Shown in pieces: positions 15,987 through 24,622 of a stretch of 64,000 nucleotides of DNA. Within the stretch, counting starts at the first letter, position 1. Each line of letters begins with the position of its first letter. The notes below the pieces were generated by a model that was not told the origin of the DNA, did no database searches, and was given only the letters and a program-made list of their open reading frames with translations. The position numbers and the translations under genes are program-made. Source of the stretch: Hoyosella rhizosphaerae (GTDB taxonomy: Bacteria; Actinomycetota; Actinomycetes; Mycobacteriales; Mycobacteriaceae); assembly GCF_014643175.1 (NCBI RefSeq), contig NZ_BMJH01000001.1, forward strand, positions 620,001 through 684,000. Direction: 5' to 3'.

Positions 15987-16577
15987 CTATTCGTCGAGCG
16001 GGGTGATGTGCATGCGTTGCCCGGCCGGCCCGAAGATTCCGAGAAACTCAACACCATCAGGGGTGGCGCTACCGAACCAGTGAGGTGTTCGGGTGTCGAA
16101 CTCGGCGGCCTCCCCGGGGCCAAGGATGTATTCCTGGTCGCCGAGCAGCAGGCGCAGTTGCCCCCGAAGAACGTAGAACCATTCGTGGCCGGGATGGACG
16201 CGCAGACGCGGCGCGGGCGCAGCACCAGGATGAGTCGTGACACCCGGAAGGATGTGCTTAAACGCGTGCAGACCGGACGAGCCGTGGCTCAACGGGAGAA
16301 TGGTCCGCCCGTCTCGGCGCAGTGGCCGGATATGCACACGTGGGTCACCCGTTGCCGGTGCGCCGACGAGGTCGTCGAGCGGGATCGAATAGGTGCGAGA
16401 AAGCGGCAAAAGCAACTCGAGTGTTGGTTTGCGCTGACCGGACTCGAGGCGCGAAAGAGTACTGGTGGAGATTCCGGTTTGTGCGGAAACATCAGAAAGC
16501 GTCAGTTCACGCTGGGTGCGCGCCGCGCGGAGGCGTCCAGCAACAGCGGTAAGGGTGCTTTCAACGGTCTCGTCCAC
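15987..16577 (-). CDS. XRE-family regulator with C-terminal cupin
   Basis: 196-aa regulator: helix-turn-helix TLSDVSAQTGISTSTLSRLESGQRKPTLELLLPLSRTYSIPLDDLVG followed by a cupin with HPGHEWFYVLRGQLRLLLGDQEYILGPGEAAEFDTRTPHWFG, which retains the metal or ligand-binding His/Glu pattern. The GTG at 16577 is chosen because it places the start just downstream of a perfect 10-bp operator; the frame also opens at a TTG (16601) that would lie inside that operator. Cupin-type XRE proteins usually sense a small metabolite and control local genes, but no downstream partner is present, so autoregulation or distant targets are likely. Confidence 0.88.
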   Translation of the reverse strand: MDETVESTLTAVAGRLRAARTQRELTLSDVSAQTGISTSTLSRLESGQRKPTLELLLPLSRTYSIPLDDLVGAPATGDPRVHIRPLRRDGRTILPLSHGSSGLHAFKHILPGVTTHPGAAPAPRLRVHPGHEWFYVLRGQLRLLLGDQEYILGPGEAAEFDTRTPHWFGSATPDGVEFLGIFGPAGQRMHITPLDE

Positions 16578-16591
16578 GTCAACATTTTGCC

Positions 16592-16617
16592 ATACCGGCA
16601 ATCCAGCTTGCCGGTAT
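16592..16617 (-). promoter_or_regulatory. Operator of the XRE-cupin gene
   Basis: Perfect 10-bp inverted repeat ATACCGGCAA-TCCAGC-TTGCCGGTAT ending 15 bp before the GTG start of the XRE-cupin gene. Its size, symmetry and position fit an autoregulatory operator. Confidence 0.75.
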
Positions 16618-16728
16618 TACATAACCAGAATTAGCCGGACCTCCGTTGAGCACCAGCACTCAACGTGAATTTGAATGCGGCAGACATCACCCCTTGCTAC
16701 ATGACGCCGCCGTCACGTGACTGTGCCG

Positions 16729-17406
16729 TCACCCTTCCCCTGGGGGCTGCTCGAGAGCGTCCACCTCAAGTGTCGCAATGGACTTCAGAGCTGCTATTGA
16801 GTCATCGCCAAGTCCTACGAAGAGGTTCTCGAGCAGGGGGCTGAGCACCTTCGTCACACCGCCCGTCCTGCTGATGTACCCACCGAGTTCGAGCATTGTG
16901 TAGCCGTGGATCGCCGACCACCACTGGGTCGCTACTCGCACCGCGCTCGCGGGCCGGAATCTGCCCTCGTCGAGCGCGCGCTGAACAGCTTCGACGACAA
17001 GACTGAATGTTTCTGCCCGGCCGATCCGAAGGTCATCGGGGTCGCGCCTTCGATAGGAGCCAAGCGACGCCGTGCCGAACATGATGGCGTACAGGTTGCC
17101 GTTGGACCGCGCATTGGCAAGGTACGCGCGGGTGAACCCGGCGATGTCAGCCACGGGATCGTTCGTGCGCCCAACGCGGTCCATGGCCTCGGCGAGTCGC
17201 GCAAAGGCTTCCTCGACAACTGCTTCAACAAGTGCCGGAAGTGACCCAAAGTGGGTGTAGACAGCCATTGTTGACGTGCCCGCTTCCGCGGCGACGCGCC
17301 TGGTGGTCAATGCGGCGGGGCCCTCCTCGGCGAGTAGTCGGGCGGCACTGTCGAGGAGCTTCTGGCGCATGTGACTGCTATCGCCTATTTCTGCCATACC
17401 TTCCAT
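16729..17406 (-). CDS. TetR-family transcriptional regulator
   Basis: 225-aa repressor. The N-terminal helix-turn-helix is MRQKLLDSAARLLAEEGPAALTTRRVAAEAGTSTMAVYTHFGSLPALVEAVV, followed by an alpha-helical ligand domain of the TetR_C type (MFGTASLGSYRRRDPDDLRIG, ATQWWSAIHGYTMLELGGYI). Two ATGs (17406 and 17397) are possible starts. It is divergent from the DUF2306 membrane protein with only 30 bp between them, and a perfect palindrome lies there. Repression of both genes is therefore likely. The ligand is unknown. Confidence 0.9.
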   Translation of the reverse strand: MEGMAEIGDSSHMRQKLLDSAARLLAEEGPAALTTRRVAAEAGTSTMAVYTHFGSLPALVEAVVEEAFARLAEAMDRVGRTNDPVADIAGFTRAYLANARSNGNLYAIMFGTASLGSYRRRDPDDLRIGRAETFSLVVEAVQRALDEGRFRPASAVRVATQWWSAIHGYTMLELGGYISRTGGVTKVLSPLLENLFVGLGDDSIAALKSIATLEVDALEQPPGEG

Positions 17407-17423
17407 TCTCGCATCACGGCTGC

Positions 17424-17439
17424 TATAACAAGTGTTATG
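17424..17439 (+). promoter_or_regulatory. TetR operator overlapping a leaderless promoter
   Basis: The perfect palindrome ATAACA-AG-TGTTAT (17425-17438) covers a -10 hexamer TATAAC (17424-17429) that sits 7 nt before the ATG of the DUF2306 gene. The first bases of the start codon are inside the operator, so the transcript is probably leaderless and the repressor would block the -10 directly. Confidence 0.7.
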
Positions 17440-18594
17440 GCTAGTAATGGCAGCAAAAGTAACTTCACAGGCAAAGCATCATGGCTCGCACTCGCAGTCA
17501 TCTGCTTCGTCTACGCACCGATGGCGATCGAGTACATGTGGTCGTTTTTCGGAATCAGCAGCCCCCAACTGTGGATTAGCGCGTTCTCGCAGATCGTCAG
17601 CGAGACCCACGCAACCGGGCCCGGCTCTGTAGAGCTTGAGCAAGCCCATGTCTATACCGAAAACCGCATCGCGCTGCTTATCCACACCATGGCCGGGGGT
17701 CTTGCGATCCTTCTGGCCATCGCACAGTTCAGCAATCGACTCCGCGCCCGCCATCTCGCCCTGCATCGGGTCACCGGGCGAATATTCGTCGGCCTCGTGG
17801 TGGTCAGCATGATCACAGCGATGATCTATCTCGTGCGCGTTGGCCCCGACGGCTCCTTCGACGGCCCCGCCTTCCACCTGCAATTGTGGTTCCTCGCAAT
17901 CGGCACGCTTGTCGCCACCATCGCCGCCGTAGTAGCGATTAGGTCGCGAAAACTCTGGATCCACCAAAGCCTGATGGCCTACTCTTTCGCGCTTCTGCTC
18001 ACCGCGCCACTGCTGCGTGTTCAATACCTCATCTACGGAACAATGGATCCCACCTATTCGCAGGAACTCACCAACACGATGGGCGCAATCGTGCTCGGAT
18101 TCGCCGTAGTGTCTGGCGCGATCCTGGCGTCCCGGCATTTCAGCACACCAGGACAAGCCTCAATACCAGCCATAGGCCGTGTCGATGTCGTCACCTGGAC
18201 AGCGGGCGCACTCGGTGTGGGTGCAATCGCAGCCCTACACCAACGATGGATCGGCGACGTCACCATCTTGACCGTTACTCTCATGGTGAGCTTTGCGGTG
18301 TTCCTCGGGGTGTTCATACTCGCCGAAAGCATCGCCGGACGCGGTACCGATCAGCGCGCCGTCGCCGACTGGAGAATCCACCGCCGTGCACTCACAATGG
18401 CGCCGCCAGTGTTCCTCACGCTATGGCTCGTGTACTCACTACCGTTCACCGCATTCGAAGCGTTCTACGGAGCCGCACTCACCGCCCCAGCCACCGCGCT
18501 CACTATCGGGTTCGCATTGACGCTCGCAAAGCGCCGCGCGAACCAGCGGTTGCGTCCCGGCGGAAATGCGCGTCCCGCCGTTGTCCAGGGCTAG
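17437..18594 (+). CDS. DUF2306 multi-pass membrane protein
   Basis: 385-aa integral membrane protein with about ten hydrophobic segments. The region IHTMAGGLAILLAIAQFSNRLRARHLALHRVTGRIFV, with the LHRxxGR signature, and RKLWIHQSLMAYSFALLL are typical of DUF2306. The C-terminal half, from about residue 230, is a second membrane module. The start lies in the TetR palindrome and has a -10 at leaderless spacing; the frame opens further upstream, but that part overlaps the regulator gene. Function unknown; control by a divergent TetR suggests a stress or transport-related role. Confidence 0.85.
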   Translation: MASNGSKSNFTGKASWLALAVICFVYAPMAIEYMWSFFGISSPQLWISAFSQIVSETHATGPGSVELEQAHVYTENRIALLIHTMAGGLAILLAIAQFSNRLRARHLALHRVTGRIFVGLVVVSMITAMIYLVRVGPDGSFDGPAFHLQLWFLAIGTLVATIAAVVAIRSRKLWIHQSLMAYSFALLLTAPLLRVQYLIYGTMDPTYSQELTNTMGAIVLGFAVVSGAILASRHFSTPGQASIPAIGRVDVVTWTAGALGVGAIAALHQRWIGDVTILTVTLMVSFAVFLGVFILAESIAGRGTDQRAVADWRIHRRALTMAPPVFLTLWLVYSLPFTAFEAFYGAALTAPATALTIGFALTLAKRRANQRLRPGGNARPAVVQG

Positions 18595-18643
18595 CGGGTC
18601 CTGCCCTGGCAAAACGGCCACAACAAAAGGCCCTGCCGTCTGG

Positions 18644-19249
18644 TTAGTTTTCGAGTTGCGCGATGACTAAGTAGTTGTCACCGGTGTCGGTTCCGTCGAT
18701 AACGTCGCAGTTCGCCAGAATCAGTCGGCCGGGCTTGTGTCGGCGTAGTTCGTGATCGGTGAGAAGCGCGCCTTTTGCCAGTGAGGTGACTTCTTCGACA
18801 CGGTAGGTAAGAACATTGTCGGCGAGTGCGAGAGCGACTGTGTCGCCTTCCGCGACTTCCCGCAGGTGATAGAACGGCGCAATGCGGTCGGTGTAGTTGT
18901 GCCCCACAATGACGACTGTTTCGCGTGTATCGGTGCTTGGCAGACCTGCTTCCGCCCACCGAACGGGGAGTTCGGTGTCGGGGTTGAGTTCTGCGCCGTC
19001 GAGGCCGTCGCGGTAGACGGGCTCCGGAAAGACTTCGCTGGCAAAGTACGCGTCGCCGCCGGGCCGTGCGAAGCTGATTTGTCGTGGCTCGCCTTCCACT
19101 GCCACCACAGTTTCGGAAGTCGCCTGGGCCGACGGCGCACGGTCCAACACAGGGTTCGCGTGGTTGACCCCGCCACAGCCGACCAGTACGACCACACCGA
19201 TGGCTAAGGCGGCGACGATTGAACGGAAATGCGTGATGTGCCCTCGCAA
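18644..19249 (-). CDS. Sortase-family lipoprotein-like enzyme lacking the catalytic Arg
   Basis: About 201 aa from a TTG at 19247-19249 with GGGGG 5 nt upstream. I prefer this start because the in-frame ATG at 19297 lies in the loop of a strong hairpin. The N-terminus (HFRSIVAALAIGVVVLVGC) is a lipoprotein-type signal with lipobox LVGC. The sortase barrel follows: the catalytic His is in VVIVGHNY and the Cys in RLILANCDV. The strand that should carry the Arg (usually RYVV or similar) reads DNYLVIAQLEN, with Asn at that position. It lies downstream of the acidic surface protein, which ends in a membrane segment plus basic tail, and is probably its processing partner. A transpeptidase role is inferred and may be altered by the missing Arg. 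Confidence 0.75.
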   Translation of the reverse strand: MRGHITHFRSIVAALAIGVVVLVGCGGVNHANPVLDRAPSAQATSETVVAVEGEPRQISFARPGGDAYFASEVFPEPVYRDGLDGAELNPDTELPVRWAEAGLPSTDTRETVVIVGHNYTDRIAPFYHLREVAEGDTVALALADNVLTYRVEEVTSLAKGALLTDHELRRHKPGRLILANCDVIDGTDTGDNYLVIAQLEN

Positions 19250-19268
19250 AGGTTCCCCCAGAGTGAAG

Positions 19269-19317
19269 GTGAGCGGGGTCCGAGGCGGCACCCCCATGCG
19301 CCCCGAACCCCGCTCAC
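19269..19317 (-). terminator. Hairpin after the acidic surface protein gene
   Basis: Perfect 11-bp stem GTGAGCGGGGT / ACCCCGCTCAC with a 27-nt loop, starting 11 nt past the stop of the acidic protein gene and ending before the sortase start. It could terminate or attenuate transcription between the two genes. Confidence 0.55.
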
Positions 19318-19328
19318 ATGTGCAAAAA

Positions 19329-20141
19329 CTATGCGGATGTTCCGCGCTTGCGTGACACGGTGTACACCGCCGCGCCACCTGCGCCGACGATGAGTGCGCC
19401 GCCGAGTCCGAGTGCTGCGAGCGAGAACCCTTCAGGTCCTCCCAAGGCTAGCGAGACCGGTGGCAGCATTCCATTGTCGTCGTCCTCATCTGCGCTGGTT
19501 GCGGACTTAGCAGCGTCCTTTTTGTCGTCGTCAGACGCATCGCTTGCACCTGACGCGTCATGGCGATCGTCGTCAGTTTCTGCGCCGTCGTCGCCCGTGG
19601 ACTCATCAGCAGTGTCATTGGCATCATCTGCTTCGTCGGAATCGGTGTCGTCTTCCGATTCCGCTTCGTCTGCACTGTCGTCAGTTTCGTCCTCGTCAGC
19701 CCCGTCAGTGTCGTCTTGAGAGTCTTCACCCTCGTCCCCCTCGGCACTGCCGTCGTCGTCTGTGTCTGGGTCAGGAGTTGAAGCCTCGTCGTCGTTTTCC
19801 TCGGGGCCTTCGCCTTGCCCGCCGCCTTGCCCGCCGCCTTGCCCGGCTCCGTTGCCTGGCCCTTCGCCAGCGCCAGGACCGCCTTGGCCAGGTGTGGTTC
19901 CGGTGTCGGCAGGTGTTCCCTCATTGGCATTGTTTCCACCCGGGTTACCACCGCCTTGGCCTTCTTGACCTTGGCCCGATCCGGCGCCTGCGCCGCCAGC
20001 GTTCGCACTGTTGCCACCTGCATTACCTTGACCGGTGGGGTTGGCCGCTGCAATGGTCGGCCCGCCGATGGTGGTCGCCAAGACGATGCATGCTCCAGCA
20101 GCTGCGGTACGGACGGCACTCGAAGTTCGGTTCAAGTTCAT
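19329..20141 (-). CDS. Secreted, membrane-anchored Gly-rich/Asp-Glu-rich surface protein
   Basis: 270-aa low-complexity protein from the ATG at 20141. A signal peptide (AAAGACIVLATTIGGPTIAAA) leads to a Gly/Asn/Gln-rich region (about 35-125, with GQGGGQGGGQGEG repeats), then a stretch of about 100 residues that is mostly Asp, Glu, Ser, Thr and Ala. The C-terminus has LPPVS, a hydrophobic span (LAALGLGGALIVGAGGAAVYTV) and the tail SRKRG, the layout of a cell-wall sorting signal although LPxTG is not conserved. The sortase-like gene follows immediately. The acidic region could bind cations or act as an extended wall spacer. Composition prevents assignment to a specific family. Confidence 0.8.
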   Translation of the reverse strand: MNLNRTSSAVRTAAAGACIVLATTIGGPTIAAANPTGQGNAGGNSANAGGAGAGSGQGQEGQGGGNPGGNNANEGTPADTGTTPGQGGPGAGEGPGNGAGQGGGQGGGQGEGPEENDDEASTPDPDTDDDGSAEGDEGEDSQDDTDGADEDETDDSADEAESEDDTDSDEADDANDTADESTGDDGAETDDDRHDASGASDASDDDKKDAAKSATSADEDDDNGMLPPVSLALGGPEGFSLAALGLGGALIVGAGGAAVYTVSRKRGTSA

Positions 20142-20646
20142 CGTTGGTCTCCTATGTTTTGTGCGCCAATCGCGGCACACCGGAGTCGGTGCACATTGTG
20201 CGCATGTGGTTAATACTTCGCTTACGAGCGCGTGACTGTTACGCGTATAGTCAGTAATTGCGGGTGATTGCCGTCACAATTTTGTCACCCATTGTTTATG
20301 CCCCCAAAACTACCGTCATTGAAACGACGTACAACCCGCACATCGAGCATCACAGCAGGTCATGACATGGTCCAGGAAACCGTTGCCCTATAATCAAAGT
20401 TAACTTCTACATTAAATGATTCATATACCGGTGCGCCATTTCTGGGCAATTTCGAGCACTTTTACAGTAATAACGAGAATGACACCATACGGCTTCTCGG
20501 AATAACGCAACACGCGAACCATTAAATTCTCGTATTTTTTACTTTAGGAAATAATGCGCGCCAGGGATTTCTTCCGGTTACGCCGCAGTCCAACGAAAAC
20601 ATGCACACAATCGACGGTCATCGCCGTGATCGGATAAGTTGCAAGC
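20142..20646. promoter_or_regulatory. 505-bp intergenic control region
   Basis: AT-rich divergent intergenic DNA with no credible reading frame. A CRP/GlxR-like 16-mer, GGTGATTGCCGTCACA (20263-20278; consensus TGTGA-N6-TCACA, one mismatch in the arms), lies about 120 bp upstream of the acidic protein start. A short stretch near 20599-20610 (ATGCACACAAT) resembles one arm of the palindromic elements but has no partner. The promoters for both flanking genes must be here. Confidence 0.4.
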
Positions 20647-21858
20647 ATGTCAGGTGCGATCACTTTCACTGGTTCAACAGGCTCGCCGCTCGCAGGTCAT
20701 CTCGACATGCCTGATGGCCCCGTGCAGGCATGGGCCCTTTTCGGGCACTGCTTCACATGCGGCAAGGACATCGTCGCGGCATCCCGTATTGCGCGAGCCT
20801 TAACCGAGTTTGGGATCGCAGTGCTGCGGTTCGACTTCACGGGTATCGGCCAGTCAGAGGGCGACTTCTCGCACACCACCTTCACGAGCAAGATCAAAGA
20901 CTTGGTGGCGGCAGCCGATTTTCTGAGGGAGAACCATGAGGCACCGACAATCCTTATTGGTCACTCCCTCGGTGGTGCTGCTGTCATTGCCGCCCGCAGC
21001 GAGATACCGGAAACGAAGGCCGTCGTTACGATCGGTGCACCCGCAGATCCTGTGCACGTCACTCACCTGTTCAGTGACCTACGCGATGTGATTGAAGCTC
21101 AGGGGTGCGCAACGGTGTCATTGGCGGGGCGAGATTTCGACATTCGCCGCGAATTCTTGGATGACATTGCCGCTCAACCGCAGCGGGAGAGGATTGAGAC
21201 GCTCGATGCCGCGTTGCTGATCTTGCATTCCCCTACGGACGAACTTGTGGGTGTCGACAATGCGCGAGACATTTATCTTGCAGCCCGGCACCCCAAATCC
21301 TTTGTGTCGCTTGACGGTGCGGACCACCTGCTGACGGACCTCCGAGATGCGGCATACACCGCGAATATTATCGCTGCCTGGTCCGCGAGGTACACGCGTC
21401 CCGCCGAGGCGAAGAAGCCCGTCGAAACCGCCCCCGAGGGTACTGTTATTGTCGCCGAAACTGACGGTGGCCTCTATGCGCAACATATTGCTGCGGGTCG
21501 TCATATTTTGAGGGCTGATGAACCGCGGCCAGTCGGCGATGACTCCGGACCGTCGCCTTACGATCTGCTTCTTGCCTCGCTTGGCGCATGTACGTCGATG
21601 ACGTTGCGCATGTACGCGAAGCGCAAACGGTTACCCCTAGATGGTGTGCATGTGGCACTCAAACATAAGCGGGTGCATGCCAAAGACTGCGCCGATGTTG
21701 CCGCTAAGTCTGGCTTTGTCGATCAGATCGACCGTGTGATCACAATTTCGGGGGATCTTGATGATCAACAACGCGCCGACCTCATGAAGATCGCCGACCG
21801 GTGCCCCGTACACCGGACCCTGCATTCCGAAATACACGTGACGACACGGCAGGCGTGA
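20647..21858 (+). CDS. Bifunctional alpha/beta hydrolase-OsmC fusion
   Basis: 403-aa fusion. Residues 1-255 are an alpha/beta hydrolase with nucleophile elbow LIGHSLGGAA, acid-containing ILHSPTDELVGVDNA, and His in DGADHLL. Residues about 265-403 are an OsmC/Ohr-like peroxidase domain with the two redox cysteines in LGACTSMTLRMYAKRK and DRCPVHRTL. Fusions of this kind are widespread; the OsmC part reduces organic hydroperoxides using its cysteine pair. The coupled reaction of the hydrolase part is unknown. It stands alone upstream of the copper ATPase. Confidence 0.93.
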   Translation: MSGAITFTGSTGSPLAGHLDMPDGPVQAWALFGHCFTCGKDIVAASRIARALTEFGIAVLRFDFTGIGQSEGDFSHTTFTSKIKDLVAAADFLRENHEAPTILIGHSLGGAAVIAARSEIPETKAVVTIGAPADPVHVTHLFSDLRDVIEAQGCATVSLAGRDFDIRREFLDDIAAQPQRERIETLDAALLILHSPTDELVGVDNARDIYLAARHPKSFVSLDGADHLLTDLRDAAYTANIIAAWSARYTRPAEAKKPVETAPEGTVIVAETDGGLYAQHIAAGRHILRADEPRPVGDDSGPSPYDLLLASLGACTSMTLRMYAKRKRLPLDGVHVALKHKRVHAKDCADVAAKSGFVDQIDRVITISGDLDDQQRADLMKIADRCPVHRTLHSEIHVTTRQA

Positions 21859-21999
21859 CTGTTCGGTCTCGCATCATCTCAGGCGCGAGACCGACTTGCT
21901 TCCCCGGCCGGGCCGTAAGAGAGCCAGTAGGGTCGAATACCGATTGGGCGGTGACCTTATGCCCTAGAGCGGCGCGGCCTCTCATCGCACAATCAGGCT

Positions 22000-24270
22000 A
22001 TGAGCACACTAGACATTGGCGAAACCACGGCTTATCGGCTCACGGTCCCAACCATGGGCTCGGATCACTGCGCCGGAATAGTGACGACGTCGCTCAAGCG
22101 TGTGCCTGGCGTTCGTGCTGTCCACACGAATATTGCCACCCACACCGTGAGCGTTGTCGCTTCGGAGGACTCCGAGCTCCCAGTGCTTACCGCTGCTGTG
22201 GAACGCGCTGGTTACAAAGTTGTCTCCGCTTTTCCCGAGGGGGACCTTCCAGCGTCCGCCGGAGCTGATCCGGATGAGATCGAAACTCGGCATCTGAACA
22301 TCGCCGCCCGCAGACTCATCATTGCAGCTGCCCCGACCACGCTGATCATGATTCTGATGATGGTGCACATGCTGTGGCAGCCAGTTCCTGGTTACCTGGC
22401 GATTGTTGCCGTACTTGCGTTTCCCGTCGTGTTCCTATTTGGCGGTTGGGAAACACACCGGTCAGCGTGGCTCTCGCTGACTAATCGCACGGCGAACATG
22501 GACGTGCTCATCTCAATGGGCAGCCTCCCGCCGTATCTGATTGGCCTCGTCGGCTTCATCTATCCGATGACGTCGTTCATCGAAATGGCCTCCACGATCA
22601 TGACCTTCCACATGCTGGGTAGGTACTTGGAAGCGCGCGCGAAGGGAAGTGCGTCGCAGGCGATACGGCGTCTCCTGACTTTGGGAGCGAAGACAGCAAG
22701 CGTGATCAGGGACGGCGAGGAGACGCAAATACCTATCACGGAGCTGTCTGTCGGCGATCTGATGGTGGTACGGCCCGGGGAGAAGATCCCGACAGACGGC
22801 GAGGTTATCGACGGGCAATCCCATGTGGACGAGTCACTTGCCACTGGCGAATCCTTGCCGGTGGCAAAGCAGGCCGGTGACACCGTACTTGGTGCGACTG
22901 TAAACAAAGAGGGCCGCTTGCAGGTTCGGGCGTCGCGCGTTGGTTCAGATACTTTTTTGTCGCAAGTTATCCGCCTCGTTGAAGAAGCGCAGGGCTCCAA
23001 GGTTCCTATCCAGGAGTTTGCTGACAAGATAACGGCACGGTTCGTGCCCGCCGTGCTGGTGATCTCGCTAGGAAGCATGGCCGTGTGGCTGCTTTTTGGT
23101 GAGAGGCTTCGACCGATACTCCATTGGGGAGCTACCTTCCTACCTTGGGTTAATCCTGATGCTCCGATTCCTGTGATAGCGGTTCTCGCAGCAGTCGCCG
23201 TTCTCGTCATCGCGTGCCCTTGTGCACTAGGTCTCGCAACACCAACTGCCTTGATGGTGGGGGCGGGCATGGGTGCCGAGCATGGAGTCCTCATTCGTTC
23301 TGGTGAGGCGATCCAGACTCTGAAGGACGCCAAGGTAGTCGTCCTCGATAAAACCGGAACGATTACTCGGGGCGAACCTGAACTTACAGAAATCGTTGCA
23401 ACACCAGGAATTACCGAGGACGAGGTTCTGTTGGTGGCCGCAGCGGTGGAGAATGCATCAGAACACCCCATTGCGAAAGCTGTGGTCGAGGGCGCGCACG
23501 AACGAAACCTCCGGATAAGTGACGTCGCAGACTTCCGGTCTGTCTCAGCCCGCGGCGTCGAGGGAACTGTCGAGGCGACGCGAATCTTGATCGGGAATCG
23601 CCGCCTGCTTGAAGAGTCGGACGTTCAAGGTCTCAACGAACTCGATTCGGACCTTGCCCGGCTGCAGCAACGGGGCCGAACTGTCATCCTGGTAGCCAGG
23701 GATGGTGTCGCAATTGGGCTCGTTGCGGTCGCTGACTCAATAAAGTCTGAATCTCGCAGCGCAATAGCCTCGATGCATAACCTCGGAATCCGAGTGGTCA
23801 TGCTCACCGGCGACAACGAGCGCGCAGCTCACACCGTCGCAGAGGAAGTAGGGATCGACGAAGTACACGCCGAAGTTCTCCCCGACGGCAAGGTCGAGAC
23901 GATCCGCGCTCTCCAGGAGCGTTATGGCCCGCATGTTGTCATGATCGGCGACGGGATAAATGATGCGCCAGCGCTCAAGCAGGCGAATGTGGGCATTGCT
24001 ATTGGTGCCGGTGCTGACGTCGCAATCGAAGCTGCCGATGTGACGCTTATTAGCGGCGAGTTAACCAAAGCCGTGGAGGCTATACGTTTGTCGCAGGCGA
24101 CTTTCCGGAAGATTGTGCAGAATCTCTTCTGGGCGTGGTTCTACAACGGTGCTGCAATCCCGGTAGCCGCCATCGGGTTGCTTCACCCCATGATCGGTGT
24201 CGTCGCTATGACTGCTAGTTCGTTGTCGGTGATCGGCAATTCGATGCTATTGCGACGTAGCAACCTGTAG
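22000..24270 (+). CDS. copA: Copper-translocating P1B-type ATPase
   Basis: 756-aa heavy-metal P-type ATPase. The membrane CPC ([18 protein letters not shown]), phosphorylation site DKTGT, TGES actuator motif, SEHPIAKAV nucleotide-binding HP motif and [10 protein letters not shown] hinge are all intact, so it should be active. CPC plus the C-terminal membrane motifs ([26 protein letters not shown]) indicate Cu(I) or Ag(I) export. The N-terminal metal-binding domain is recognisable ([21 protein letters not shown]) but has lost the first cysteine of the CxxC pair, so regulatory metal binding there is likely weakened. It converges with a Met/His-rich secreted protein and related genes, forming a copper locus. 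Confidence 0.92.
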   Translation: MSTLDIGETTAYRLTVPTMGSDHCAGIVTTSLKRVPGVRAVHTNIATHTVSVVASEDSELPVLTAAVERAGYKVVSAFPEGDLPASAGADPDEIETRHLNIAARRLIIAAAPTTLIMILMMVHMLWQPVPGYLAIVAVLAFPVVFLFGGWETHRSAWLSLTNRTANMDVLISMGSLPPYLIGLVGFIYPMTSFIEMASTIMTFHMLGRYLEARAKGSASQAIRRLLTLGAKTASVIRDGEETQIPITELSVGDLMVVRPGEKIPTDGEVIDGQSHVDESLATGESLPVAKQAGDTVLGATVNKEGRLQVRASRVGSDTFLSQVIRLVEEAQGSKVPIQEFADKITARFVPAVLVISLGSMAVWLLFGERLRPILHWGATFLPWVNPDAPIPVIAVLAAVAVLVIACPCALGLATPTALMVGAGMGAEHGVLIRSGEAIQTLKDAKVVVLDKTGTITRGEPELTEIVATPGITEDEVLLVAAAVENASEHPIAKAVVEGAHERNLRISDVADFRSVSARGVEGTVEATRILIGNRRLLEESDVQGLNELDSDLARLQQRGRTVILVARDGVAIGLVAVADSIKSESRSAIASMHNLGIRVVMLTGDNERAAHTVAEEVGIDEVHAEVLPDGKVETIRALQERYGPHVVMIGDGINDAPALKQANVGIAIGAGADVAIEAADVTLISGELTKAVEAIRLSQATFRKIVQNLFWAWFYNGAAIPVAAIGLLHPMIGVVAMTASSLSVIGNSMLLRRSNL

Positions 24271-24277
24271 ATGCGCC

Positions 24278-24565
24278 TTACATCATCTCGCCATGACCCA
24301 TTTGGTGATGCATGTGCATCATCTGGTCTTTACTGCACAACTGGCCCATAGCCTGTCGATGCGCTTGTGCCAGTTCGGGGTAGGTGTGCATCAGCTGATG
24401 GTGCATTCGCATCACCTCCGGATTGTCCATCATGAATGTCATGAAACACGCACACACTTCGTGCGTGATGGGTCCGTTGGTGGGTTGCGCTGCTGCGGTG
24501 TGTGCTCCAACAGTCAATGTTGAAGCGATGATTGCGGCGACGAACGCCGCTTTGGTGAGTCTCAT
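24278..24565 (-). CDS. Small secreted Met/His-rich, probable copper-binding protein
   Basis: 95-aa exported protein: signal peptide MRLTKAAFVAAIIASTLTVGAHTAAA followed by a mature part of about 69 residues rich in Met and His (FMTFMMDNPEVMRMHHQLMH, DQMMHMHHQMGHGEMM), with cysteines in CAC and QLCSK. Such clusters bind Cu(I)/Cu(II) in periplasmic copper proteins. The start has GGAG 6 nt upstream. It is the last gene of the minus-strand set 25551 > 24278 that converges on the copper ATPase. A role as an extracytoplasmic copper sponge or chaperone is inferred from composition and context. Confidence 0.75.
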   Translation of the reverse strand: MRLTKAAFVAAIIASTLTVGAHTAAAQPTNGPITHEVCACFMTFMMDNPEVMRMHHQLMHTYPELAQAHRQAMGQLCSKDQMMHMHHQMGHGEMM

Positions 24566-24622
24566 GGCGTGCTCCTTGCCCAGTTAATTTCGTGTTCGAG
24601 TGACTTAGTGTGTTGACGGGCG

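Noticed and set aside
19250-19378. Longer N-terminus for the sortase-like protein
   Set aside because: It would start inside the acidic protein gene or in the loop of an 11-bp hairpin and would place non-signal sequence ahead of the lipoprotein signal.
19800-20000. Tandem repeat-like GC-rich stretch in the acidic protein gene
   Set aside because: It is explained by the Gly-Gln-Gly codons of the low-complexity region, not a separate repeat element.
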